The notes under the pieces: generated by a model
The model's database searches: none
Seen by the model: the letters and a program-made list of their open reading frames with translations, nothing else
Told to the model about the DNA's origin: nothing
Origin: Propionivibrio sp.
Lineage (GTDB): Bacteria; Pseudomonadota; Gammaproteobacteria; Burkholderiales; Rhodocyclaceae
DNA: 64,000 nt
Reading direction: 5' to 3'
NCBI GenBank assembly: GCA_016705685.1
Contig: JADJLB010000010.1
Coordinates: 464,501 to 528,500, forward strand
Shown here: positions 16,654 to 24,696 of the stretch, in pieces
Position numbering within the stretch: the stretch's first letter is position 1
How the letters are laid out: every line of letters starts with the position of its first letter
Program-made: the position numbers and the translations under genes

Positions 16654-18603
16654 ATGCGGGTAACATTGAGCACGAGTATTCGTCGTTTTCGGAGAGCTCT
16701 TGCGTGGCGCCTGCACAGGCTGCTCGGCGACCGCATCATCTACGGCACGCTGCTTGCGAGCGCCAGGCTCTGGCGCCGGATGCTAAAGAAACCGGTGTTC
16801 ATTGGCGTCACGGGTAGCGCCGGCAAGACCATGGCGAAAGAACTCGTGCTGGGAATACTCACGCACAAGGGGAAAGGCGTTGGAAACTTTTCGTCCTACA
16901 ACAACATCGAAGAAATCGCCAAGCCCATGCTGCGGTTGCGTCCAACGCACGGCTTCTTCGTCACCGAGCTAACCGGGGACAAGCCCTATGCCATGGACAA
17001 GTCGCTTGCCCTGGTTCAGCCCAGCATCGGCATCGTCACCGTGGTGCGCGACGATCATTCGAGCAAGGACTACCCGCGTGAGGCCATCGCCAAGGAAAAA
17101 GGCAAGCTCATCGCTTCGCTCCCGGCCACCGGCACCGCTGTCCTCAATGCCGATGACGAACTGGTTCTCGCCATGGCGGCCAAGTCCACCGCCAAGGTCA
17201 TCACCTATGGCCTTTCTCCCAAAGCAGAACTTCGCGCCGAAAACATCAGCTCGGTGTGGCCGGATCGTTTGCAGATGACCCTGGTGCGCGGCTCGGAGCG
17301 CGTAGAACTCCGCACTCAGTTGTGCGGAACGCACTGGGTTCCTTCCGTGCTGGGCGCCATTGGCGGTGGACTCGCTGCCGGCATGACCTTGGTCGAATGC
17401 GCCACGGGCGTCGCCCGTGTTCCCCCCTTTGACGGACGCATGCAAGCGGTGACAACGCCGGATGGGGTGACGTTCATCCGTGATGACTACAAAGCGCCTT
17501 TGTGGACGGTCGACGCGTGCTTCGAATTCATGAAGTCGGCGCGAGCCAAGCGGAAAATCATCGTCATCGGCGAATTGCAAGATATTGGCTCGCAGAAAGG
17601 AGCGCAATTCGCCAAAACCGCGATCCTTGCTCAGAAAATTGCGGACATAACTATTTTTGTAGGCCCGTGGGCTTCCAGCGTACTGAAGACGCGCAGGCCG
17701 GGAGTGGGCGATGCTTTACGAACCTTCAGCCACGTCCGGGATGCCACCGAGTTCATTAATTCCATTTCCCGTGAAGGCGATCTGATCTTGCTCAAGGGAG
17801 CCAACAAACAAGACCACCTATTGCGCATCATCCTTGCCCGGAACGGAGATGTGGCCTGCTGGCGGGACGACTGCAATCGATATTCATTCTGCAATGAGTG
17901 CCCTGATCGGAATAAGCCTTCCGGCTTGCCGATATTGACGGCCAGTGCAACAGTATCGGGCGCAACGGCTCAGGCGCCACCATCGGGTCTGAGCCCGGTG
18001 GAGGGCGACGGACAGGTGATTGTCGGCCTTGGCAACCCAGAGCCACACTACACCGGCACGCCGCACAACGTCGGTTACGAGGCGGCGGATCGACTCGCTG
18101 CCTCCTGGGGACTTAAATGGGACAAGAACCCCGAAGTCTGGTTCGCTCGCGGTTCGGTTAACGGTCAAGCGGTATGTCTGCTCAAGATGAGATTGGCCAT
18201 GAACCTCACCGGCCCAGGATTGAAGCAGCTATCGGAAACGATGCGCTTTAGCCCCGAACAATGCATTCTTGTCTTCGACGATCTTGATATGCCACTTGGT
18301 TCCGTACGATCCCGAATGAACGGCGGTGCGGGCGGGCATCGCGGCGTTGCTTCGATTCTGGAGGCATTTCAAACAGATGCCATAAGACGGGTCAAGATCG
18401 GCGTCGGCCAAACGGGGATAAAGATAGATCGCGCCGCTTACGTCGTGAAGGCATTTGATGCCCTGAGTCAAGCGGCCATAAATCAGTCGCTACTGACTGC
18501 TATTGCGCACGTAGGAAGATTCGTAGAGCACTCAAACGTTTCAAAGCGGAAATCACCAAGCGCATCGACTAAGAAACAGAAACATGCATTCCCTCCCCTA
18601 TAG
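16654..18603 (+). CDS. MurF-like ligase fused to peptidyl-tRNA hydrolase-like domain, copy 2
   Basis: The longest copy (649 residues), with the same order: basic N-terminal helix, P-loop (GSAGKTMAK, last Thr pair altered), DDHSSKDYPRE, and a Lys-rich AKEKGKL that keeps the lysine expected to be carbamylated in Mur ligases. The NADD motif, Mur C-domain, linker with CWRDDC...CNEC, and Pth-like domain (GLGNPEPHYTGTPHNVGYE, MNLTGPG, FDDLDMP, GGHRG) complete it. A Lys/Ser-rich tail extends the C-terminus. Its last 20 bases overlap the next copy. About 430 bp (17041-17470) is almost identical to copy 3, suggesting gene conversion. It is distinct from housekeeping murF because the UDP-binding domain is absent. 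Confidence 0.85.
   Translation: MRVTLSTSIRRFRRALAWRLHRLLGDRIIYGTLLASARLWRRMLKKPVFIGVTGSAGKTMAKELVLGILTHKGKGVGNFSSYNNIEEIAKPMLRLRPTHGFFVTELTGDKPYAMDKSLALVQPSIGIVTVVRDDHSSKDYPREAIAKEKGKLIASLPATGTAVLNADDELVLAMAAKSTAKVITYGLSPKAELRAENISSVWPDRLQMTLVRGSERVELRTQLCGTHWVPSVLGAIGGGLAAGMTLVECATGVARVPPFDGRMQAVTTPDGVTFIRDDYKAPLWTVDACFEFMKSARAKRKIIVIGELQDIGSQKGAQFAKTAILAQKIADITIFVGPWASSVLKTRRPGVGDALRTFSHVRDATEFINSISREGDLILLKGANKQDHLLRIILARNGDVACWRDDCNRYSFCNECPDRNKPSGLPILTASATVSGATAQAPPSGLSPVEGDGQVIVGLGNPEPHYTGTPHNVGYEAADRLAASWGLKWDKNPEVWFARGSVNGQAVCLLKMRLAMNLTGPGLKQLSETMRFSPEQCILVFDDLDMPLGSVRSRMNGGAGGHRGVASILEAFQTDAIRRVKIGVGQTGIKIDRAAYVVKAFDALSQAAINQSLLTAIAHVGRFVEHSNVSKRKSPSASTKKQKHAFPPL
17041..17470 (+). 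repeat. Near-identical block shared with copy 3 (partner at 18971-19400)
   Basis: By eye, 17041-17415 and 18971-19345 are identical (375 bases). A single difference follows at 17416, another at 17454, and then divergence resumes after about 17470. Flanking parts of the two genes differ much more, including at silent sites. The block codes for the central Mur ligase domain from the DDHSSKDYPRE motif to the start of the C-terminal domain. Confidence 0.9.
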
Positions 18604-20479
18604 AACTTTCATTCGCGTGCGTAATGCCATTGGCTGGCGTCTTCGCCGGGTTTTCGGAGATCATGGGGTCGACGCCGCGATGATTGCCTGTGCCAAGTGT
18701 TGGCGGCCCCTGCTGAAGAAACCGCTGTTCATTGGCGTTACCGGAAGCGCCGGGAAAACTACGACCAAAGAGCTCTTGCTGGGGATGCTTGCGCACAAGG
18801 GTCACGCGGTTGGCAACGATGGTTCCTACAGCAATATCGACAAGCAGGCCGAGGCATTGCTGCGACTCGCTCCGAACCACAGCTTTTTTGTAACCGAGCT
18901 CTCCGGTCACCGACCCGGTGAAATGGACGAGAACCTGCCGTTGGTGCGGCCGACCATCGGCATCGTCACTGTGGTGCGCGACGATCATTCGAGCAAGGAC
19001 TACCCGCGTGAGGCCATCGCCAAGGAAAAAGGCAAGCTCATCGCTTCGCTCCCGGCCACCGGCACCGCTGTCCTCAATGCCGATGACGAACTGGTTCTCG
19101 CCATGGCGGCCAAGTCCACCGCCAAGGTCATCACCTATGGCCTTTCTCCCAAAGCAGAACTTCGCGCCGAAAACATCAGCTCGGTGTGGCCGGATCGTTT
19201 GCAGATGACCCTGGTGCGCGGCTCGGAGCGCGTAGAACTCCGCACTCAGTTGTGCGGAACGCACTGGGTTCCTTCCGTGCTGGGCGCCATTGGCGGTGGA
19301 CTCGCTGCCGGCATGACCTTGGTCGAATGCGCCACGGGCGTCGCCAGTGTTCCCCCCTTTGACGGACGCATGCAAGCGGTGACGACGCCGGATGGGGTGA
19401 CATTCATCAGAGATGATTTCAAAGCACCCCTGTGGACGCTCGATACGTGCTTCGAATTCATGAAGTCGGCGCAAGCCAAGCGGAAAATCATCGTCTTTGG
19501 TGAGATTTCAGACGCCGGCCACAAAAAAGGGGCGAAGTACGCGAAAACCGCACGCCTGGCCCAGAACATTGCCGATGTGACGGTTTTCGTTGGCACATGG
19601 GCGTCCAGTGCACTGAAGGCGCGGAAGCCTGGTGAGGAAGACAAATTGCGCGCGTTCAGCCATGCCCGCGATGCGACTGAGTACATCAAGTCAATCACAC
19701 GCGAGGGCGATCTGATTCTGCTCAAAGGAACAAACAGACAAGACCATCTGCAACGTATCCTCTTGGCGCAAAGTGGCAAAGTTGCCTGCTGGCGCCAGGA
19801 CTGCAACAGGGTTTCATTCTGCAACGAGTGCCCCGACCTGAACACGCCGTCCGGCGCACCGCTCTTGCTGCAGCAGCAGAACAGCGAAGCCCCAACGCCC
19901 GAAGCGCCGCCATCTAGCCCGCAAGTATCCGAACCTGACCTACAGGTGGTTGTCGGTCTTGGCAACCCAGAAACGAAGTATGCCAATACGCCACATAACG
20001 TCGGCTATGAGGTGGTGGACCAACTGGCGGCCTCGTTGAAACTGAATTGGGACGCGACACCCGAAGCCTGGATTGCACGCGGATCATCGAAGGGGCGTGC
20101 TGTTTGTCTGATCAAGATCAGAATGCCCATGAATGGAATCGGCACTGGGCTGAAGCAGTTTTCGGAAAGCATGACCTGCAGCCCCGAAGACTATGTTCTG
20201 GTTTACGACGATCTCGACCTGCCGCTCGGCGCCGTGAAGACCCGATTACGCGGCGGTGCCGGAGGGCATCGTGGCGTCGCCTCGATCCTGGAGGCGTTTC
20301 AAACCGACGACATAAGACGGGTCAAGATCGGTGTGGGCAAAGCGGGAGAAGAACTTGATCGCGTCAGCTATGTTCTGACGGCTTTTGATGCGGAATGCCG
20401 CAGCGCCATTGACCTGTCGATTTTGACTGCCGAGGCGCGCGTAGTCGAACTGTTGGAACGCCAGCCCAAAAGAGAGTGA
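18584..20479 (+). CDS. MurF-like ligase fused to peptidyl-tRNA hydrolase-like domain, copy 3
   Basis: A 631-residue member of the tandem family. It begins inside the end of copy 2 (20-base overlap), which suggests translational coupling. P-loop GSAGKTTTK, TELSGHRPGEMD in place of the usual SEDKPG, DDHSSKDYPRE, AKEKGKL lysine and NADDELV are followed by the Mur C-domain. The linker is CWRQDC...CNECPDLN, then a Pro/Glu/Ala-rich spacer, then the Pth-like domain (GLGNPETKYANTPHNVGYE, MNGIGTG, YDDLDLP, GGHRG). The central 430 bp is shared with copy 2. Function as for the other copies: predicted ATP-dependent amide ligase joined to an ester-hydrolase fold, substrate unknown. Confidence 0.85.
   Translation: MHSLPYRTFIRVRNAIGWRLRRVFGDHGVDAAMIACAKCWRPLLKKPLFIGVTGSAGKTTTKELLLGMLAHKGHAVGNDGSYSNIDKQAEALLRLAPNHSFFVTELSGHRPGEMDENLPLVRPTIGIVTVVRDDHSSKDYPREAIAKEKGKLIASLPATGTAVLNADDELVLAMAAKSTAKVITYGLSPKAELRAENISSVWPDRLQMTLVRGSERVELRTQLCGTHWVPSVLGAIGGGLAAGMTLVECATGVASVPPFDGRMQAVTTPDGVTFIRDDFKAPLWTLDTCFEFMKSAQAKRKIIVFGEISDAGHKKGAKYAKTARLAQNIADVTVFVGTWASSALKARKPGEEDKLRAFSHARDATEYIKSITREGDLILLKGTNRQDHLQRILLAQSGKVACWRQDCNRVSFCNECPDLNTPSGAPLLLQQQNSEAPTPEAPPSSPQVSEPDLQVVVGLGNPETKYANTPHNVGYEVVDQLAASLKLNWDATPEAWIARGSSKGRAVCLIKIRMPMNGIGTGLKQFSESMTCSPEDYVLVYDDLDLPLGAVKTRLRGGAGGHRGVASILEAFQTDDIRRVKIGVGKAGEELDRVSYVLTAFDAECRSAIDLSILTAEARVVELLERQPKRE
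18971..19400 (+). repeat. Near-identical block shared with copy 2 (partner at 17041-17470)
   Basis: Second member of the pair, displaced by exactly 1930 bases from the first. Both lie in the same frame and position in their genes, as expected for gene conversion or a recent partial duplication rather than an inserted element. No terminal inverted repeats flank it. Confidence 0.9.
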
Positions 20480-20486
20480 CGAAATA

Positions 20487-22382
20487 ATGCGTATGACTTC
20501 GTTTGACATTCTCACCCGCTTGTCCGGGGCGCTGCTGTGGCGCATTCGCAAGCTGGTGGGCGACGATCTGGTTGATCGGGCCATGCTCAAAATTGCTCCG
20601 TACTGGCGCCCCTTCCTCAAAAAGCCGATATTCATCGGGGTTACTGGCAGTGTCGGCAAGACCACGACCAAGGAGCTATTGCTTGGCATGCTGGGCCGCA
20701 ACGGTCGTGGTGTGGGCACGGTCGGTTCGTTGAATAATATCGATGCGTCGGCACAGGCGATACTGCGCCTTCGTCCGAGTGATACTTTCTTCGCCGCAGA
20801 ATTGAGTGAAGACAAGCCGGGGGTGTTGGACGAACAACTCGCCCTGCTGCAACCGGATGTTGGCATTGTCACCATCGTGGGCTACGACCATTGGAGCGCT
20901 TACGATTCCCGCGAAGCCATCGCCGCCGAAATGGGTAAACTGGTCGCGGCGCTCCCGGCCACCGGCACCGCCGTGCTCAATGCCGACGATGAATTGGTTT
21001 TGACCATGGCTACCCACTGTGCCGCAAGGATCATCACTTACGGCGTATCGCCCCAGGCCGAACTGCGGGCCGAAAACATCGGTTCCATGTGGCCTGAGCG
21101 TTTGCAGATGACTCTGGTGCGCGGTACGGAACAGGTTTCATTACAAACCCAGCTGTGTGGTACGCACTGGATACCGTCAGTGCTCGGAGCCGTCGGCGGC
21201 GGACTGGCCGCCGGCCTGTCGCTTGAGGCGTGTGTCGCAGGAATCGCCAGCGTGGCGCCTTTTGTCGGCCGCATGCAACCGGTGACGACGACTGATGGCG
21301 TGACCTTTATCCGCGATGACTTCAAGGCTCCTTTATGGACAGTTGACGCCTGTTTCGAATTCTTGAAGACAGCGCGGGCCGAGCGGAAAATACTGGTCAT
21401 CGGTTCCCTTTCCGACTGCGGTGCCGGAGCACCGGAAAAATACATCAAGGTCGCCAAGCAAGCGCAGGAAATTGCCGACTTAACAATATTCGTCGGCCCT
21501 TGGGCATCGCAAGTTCTAAAGGCTCGCAAGTCCGGAACGCAAGATGTATTGCGCGCGTTCCGGAATGTCCGCAATGCCGCCGAGTACCTGAATTCGATCA
21601 CTCGCGAGGGCGACCTGGTGGTACTCAAAGGCACCAACAAACAGGACCATTTGCTGCGCGTCATCTTGGCGCGTACCGGGGATATCGCCTGCTGGCGTGA
21701 TGATTGCGGGCGCATGGCCTTCTGTAACGAATGCGCTGATCGAAGCAAGCCTTCCGGCTTGCCCGCATTTGTCGTCGGTGCCCCGGCTGAAGTTCGCGAA
21801 CCACGAGAAACACCACTCTGCCTGCGCCCCATCGAATCGGGCGAACAGGTAATCGTCGGCCTGGGCAACTCCGACGCGAAATATGCCGGGACGCCGCATA
21901 ACGCTGGCTACGAGCTCGTCGACCATCTGCTTGTTTCCGCAGGATTGAACTGGGATGAGACTCCCGAAGCCTGGATCGCGCGCGGGATACTTCAAGGTCA
22001 TCGAGTGTGCCTCGTCAAGATCAGAATGGCGATGAACCTGATTGGTGGCGGTCTGAAACGGCTGGCTGAACAGATGGCGATTGAGCCTGAACAATGCATT
22101 CTCATCTACGACGATCTCGACATGCCATTGGGTTCCATTCGCAGCCGTCTGAGCGGTGGCGCGGGTGGTCATCGTGGCGTCGCGTCAATCCTCGAGGCCT
22201 TCCAGACCGATGCCTTCCGTAGGGTGAAGGTCGGTGTCGATCAAGAGGGGGCAAAGCTCAATCGCGTTGACTATGTCCTGACACCGCTTTCCGCAGTCAG
22301 CCGCGATGTCGTCGACCAGGCGATGCAGACCGCAGAAGCGCATGTCCTCAAATTGCTTGCCGCTCAGAAAAAAACCTCTTGA
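20487..22382 (+). CDS. MurF-like ligase fused to peptidyl-tRNA hydrolase-like domain, copy 4
   Basis: The last of four, 631 residues, starting seven bases after copy 3. The P-loop is GSVGKTTTK. The His motif differs (YDHWSAYDSREA instead of DDHSSKDYPREA). The Lys position reads AAEMGK, so the carbamylated lysine seems absent, as in copy 1. The linker is CWRDDC...CNECADRS. The Pth-like domain (GLGNSDAKYAGTPHNAGYE, MNLIGGG, YDDLDMP, GGHRG) has Ser for the Pro after the conserved Asn. Linker and hydrolase part resemble copy 1 more closely (about nine bases in ten identical) than the rest of the gene does. It ends facing the XrtA-associated hydrolase gene. Confidence 0.85.
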   Translation: MRMTSFDILTRLSGALLWRIRKLVGDDLVDRAMLKIAPYWRPFLKKPIFIGVTGSVGKTTTKELLLGMLGRNGRGVGTVGSLNNIDASAQAILRLRPSDTFFAAELSEDKPGVLDEQLALLQPDVGIVTIVGYDHWSAYDSREAIAAEMGKLVAALPATGTAVLNADDELVLTMATHCAARIITYGVSPQAELRAENIGSMWPERLQMTLVRGTEQVSLQTQLCGTHWIPSVLGAVGGGLAAGLSLEACVAGIASVAPFVGRMQPVTTTDGVTFIRDDFKAPLWTVDACFEFLKTARAERKILVIGSLSDCGAGAPEKYIKVAKQAQEIADLTIFVGPWASQVLKARKSGTQDVLRAFRNVRNAAEYLNSITREGDLVVLKGTNKQDHLLRVILARTGDIACWRDDCGRMAFCNECADRSKPSGLPAFVVGAPAEVREPRETPLCLRPIESGEQVIVGLGNSDAKYAGTPHNAGYELVDHLLVSAGLNWDETPEAWIARGILQGHRVCLVKIRMAMNLIGGGLKRLAEQMAIEPEQCILIYDDLDMPLGSIRSRLSGGAGGHRGVASILEAFQTDAFRRVKVGVDQEGAKLNRVDYVLTPLSAVSRDVVDQAMQTAEAHVLKLLAAQKKTS

Positions 22383-22520
22383 CCCAGCAAGTATGGCTGC
22401 ATGACCACACCCACACCAATAACCCGCCTTCGTGCCATGGCCATGAACAGGGCTAATTGCATGTTCCCCCGCAAGATGCCTTGCGCCACGCCCAATGGCG
22501 CGGTCTCCTGCGGTAACGGA

Positions 22521-23375
22521 TCAGCGCTCCAGTGATGCCAGCCAGTCGAGCGTGGCATCCTCGACTTTCAAACGCAGTGCTTGTGCCGAGAAGGTATGGT
22601 CGGCATCGGGTGGCTCGACTCGGCTGATTCGGTCTGTGTCTAGGAGACCCGCCCACGCGGCGTTTGCACCCGCATATTCGAGAAACTCCTTGGCCGTGTA
22701 ATCCTCCCCGCTCAGTATCAGCAGCACTCGGCCAGAAAATTGCCTCAACCCTTCGGCCATACGATCCTGAAAAGAACGAATTTCGCCTTCCGCGTGATCG
22801 CTTGTACCACGGGCTTTGAGTGCGCTGGTCACCAAGCCACGAACCGATTGGAACAACGACAGCTTTCCGCTCAGCAATTTGATCCAGAACTCCCGTTGCA
22901 GCAAGCGCTGGCCATAGTAGTGTTTGATATGCGTCTGCGCCAGACTGGCCTCGGAACGGACCCAGGGGTTGAGCAATACGAGTCCGGCGATCCGCGAATC
23001 CCTGGTAGCCTGCACGTACAGCAGCGCACTCGATGCGGCGTCGCACAAGCCCCACAGCACGACGCGCCGAATCGTCGGACATGAACTCTGGAACGTATCA
23101 AGCGCCGCGCCGATATCGTCGGTAACTTCCTCGAAATTGCGCATCGCGCCATCGCTGTCGCCCATCCCTCGATAGTCGAATCGCATGGTCGGATAGCCCT
23201 CAGCCGCCAATCGGCGCGTCAGCAGTAGAAACTGGCGATGACTACCCACGCGGTACTGCGGGCCACCAACGACAATCAACACGCCACAGTCGATCGGCGT
23301 ATCCGGTGTGGCAACGATGCCCAGCAGCTGCTCGCCACCGACCGGAAAAACCACGGCCTGCTCGGCGTAATTCAT
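22521..23375 (-). CDS. XrtA-associated alpha/beta hydrolase 1
   Basis: A 284-residue alpha/beta hydrolase of the exosortase A-associated type 1 family. The start ATG at 23375 overlaps the upstream stop (ATGA), which is preferred over a longer frame to 23429. Visible are VVGGPQYRVGSHRQF, FDYRGMGDSDG and GLCDAASSAL, where Cys sits at the position of the usual nucleophile Ser, followed by Asp/His regions towards the C-terminus (DADHTFS). The substrate is unknown; such genes co-occur with an acyl carrier protein and acyl-CoA ligase in XrtA loci, as here. It faces the Mur-Pth cluster tail to tail. Confidence 0.88.
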   Translation of the reverse strand: MNYAEQAVVFPVGGEQLLGIVATPDTPIDCGVLIVVGGPQYRVGSHRQFLLLTRRLAAEGYPTMRFDYRGMGDSDGAMRNFEEVTDDIGAALDTFQSSCPTIRRVVLWGLCDAASSALLYVQATRDSRIAGLVLLNPWVRSEASLAQTHIKHYYGQRLLQREFWIKLLSGKLSLFQSVRGLVTSALKARGTSDHAEGEIRSFQDRMAEGLRQFSGRVLLILSGEDYTAKEFLEYAGANAAWAGLLDTDRISRVEPPDADHTFSAQALRLKVEDATLDWLASLER

Positions 23376-24217
23376 TGTACGGGCACTTCTGTCATAGCCG
23401 CGAGACTGGCCTCGAGCAGCGCCGGGCACTCGGAAATTTCGGCGGTTTGCCAGAACGCCGGGCCACCAACCGCTTGGCCTCGTGCGCTACGCCCCGCCGC
23501 CTGCCACTTCTCAAGCCGTATGCTGGCCAGTGGCGACAGGCTTGCTTCAGCATCCTGCCTGGCCGACAACTCAAGCCATTCGATCCTTACGGTTTGACCG
23601 GCCGGCAATAGCTCCGCCTGCTCCAGACCGCTGGCCAAAGCCGGCGATAGGCGGTAACCGGCAATCTCGACTGGTTGACCTTGCGCCAATTGCCCGCGAA
23701 GACGCTCCATCAACCCCTTGGCGTCGCCACCCTGCATTTCGCCGGCCAGTTTCAAGCGCAGAAACTGCTGCAGAAACTGCTTGCCCGAAACAACCGGCTG
23801 CCACAGCAATAAATTACTTGGCCGGTCGATCCGGGCAGCCGCAGCGCTGGCCAGCAAACCACCGACACGCAGCCCCCAAATCCAGAGTTCGGCAGTGCTA
23901 CGCTGCTGCAACCAATGGCAGGCCAGGCACACGTCTTCAACCCAGCGCTCCCAACTGGCATCGCCAAAGTCGCCCGAGCTGTCGCCACAGCCTTGCAGGT
24001 CGATCTGCAGCACGCCATAACCCACTGCGGCCAGCGCCCTTGCCTGGAGGGCCACCATCCGCCTCGACTTGTTCATCTCCTCGGCAAACGGATGAACATA
24101 CACGACCGCGCCGCGCCAGTCGGATTGCGTTTCGGGCTGATAAAACAGGCAAAAACGCCGGCCCGATTTATCTTTTGCATCCGATGCGACAGGCAAAAAG
24201 AAGGCGTCAAGGGTCAT
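23372..24217 (-). CDS. XrtA-associated alpha/beta hydrolase 2
   Basis: A 281-residue alpha/beta hydrolase of the exosortase A-associated type 2 family. The opening MTLDAFFLP, the segment YVHPFAEEMNKSRRM and DLQGCGDSSGDFGD are characteristic. The usual nucleophile elbow reads WGLRVGGLL, without Ser or Cys at the expected place, so it may be non-catalytic. It is translated just before hydrolase 1 and starts 12 bases after the acyl carrier protein. The three genes form one minus-strand operon. Confidence 0.87.
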   Translation of the reverse strand: MTLDAFFLPVASDAKDKSGRRFCLFYQPETQSDWRGAVVYVHPFAEEMNKSRRMVALQARALAAVGYGVLQIDLQGCGDSSGDFGDASWERWVEDVCLACHWLQQRSTAELWIWGLRVGGLLASAAAARIDRPSNLLLWQPVVSGKQFLQQFLRLKLAGEMQGGDAKGLMERLRGQLAQGQPVEIAGYRLSPALASGLEQAELLPAGQTVRIEWLELSARQDAEASLSPLASIRLEKWQAAGRSARGQAVGGPAFWQTAEISECPALLEASLAAMTEVPVQ

Positions 24218-24229
24218 GAGGCGCTCGGT

Positions 24230-24481
24230 TCAGGCCGCCAGTTTGCCTTCGACAAAGCCCACCAGGGTTCCCACCGTGGCAAAAACGGCACCGTCGATTT
24301 CATCGTCATCAACCATGAAGCCAAACCGCTCTTCCAATGTCGTGATCAGCGCGACCACGGCCATCGAATCCAGCTCGGGAATCGCGCCCAGCAACGGCGT
24401 TTCAAGGGTAAATCCCGCTGACCGGCCTTTAAGGCTCAATATCTCATCGAGTATCGACAACACCGATTGTTTTATATCCAC
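24230..24481 (-). CDS. Acyl carrier protein, XrtA-associated
   Basis: An 83-residue ACP with the phosphopantetheine attachment Ser in ELDSMAVV (about residue 39). Such ACPs in XrtA loci probably carry an acyl group for the polysaccharide or its lipid carrier; a role with the divergent acyl-CoA ligase and the two hydrolases is inferred. It is the first gene of a minus-strand operon. The start is preceded by AGGAGG, a perfect ribosome site. Confidence 0.93.
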   Translation of the reverse strand: MDIKQSVLSILDEILSLKGRSAGFTLETPLLGAIPELDSMAVVALITTLEERFGFMVDDDEIDGAVFATVGTLVGFVEGKLAA

Positions 24482-24696
24482 ATAACCTCCTCGCTTTCGC
24501 TCGTATCCTGCCGTCCAAATTTCAGGCCACGATTATACTGGCAGAATCCCGGCGAAATGACGCAACACCCGATCGGCATGGATCGACAGCACGATTCTAA
24601 ATATCCTGAATACGCCGACAACGGAATAAATTCACAGTGCACCGGCACACTATTCGCTAAAATTGCCAACTGTTCCGAACCGCCAATGCCCAACCA
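24482..24696. promoter_or_regulatory. Divergent control region between ACP and acyl-CoA ligase genes
   Basis: A 215-base region from which the ACP-hydrolase operon (minus) and the ligase-decarboxylase operon (plus) both start. The minus side has AGGAGG next to the ACP start. I cannot point to a single convincing sigma-70 or sigma-54 promoter by eye. Confidence 0.4.

Noticed and set aside
17041-19400. Insertion sequence or transposon as cause of the repeat
   Set aside because: The identical block is in frame at the same position in both genes, with no terminal repeats or transposase.
14736-22382. Housekeeping murF or pth
   Set aside because: Fused, four copies, no UDP-binding domain, changed Pth residue and no division-gene neighbours.
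22364-22558. Small minus-strand frame at the end of the Mur-Pth cluster
   Set aside because: It only overlaps the last fusion and the hydrolase end; no recognisable protein or ribosome site.
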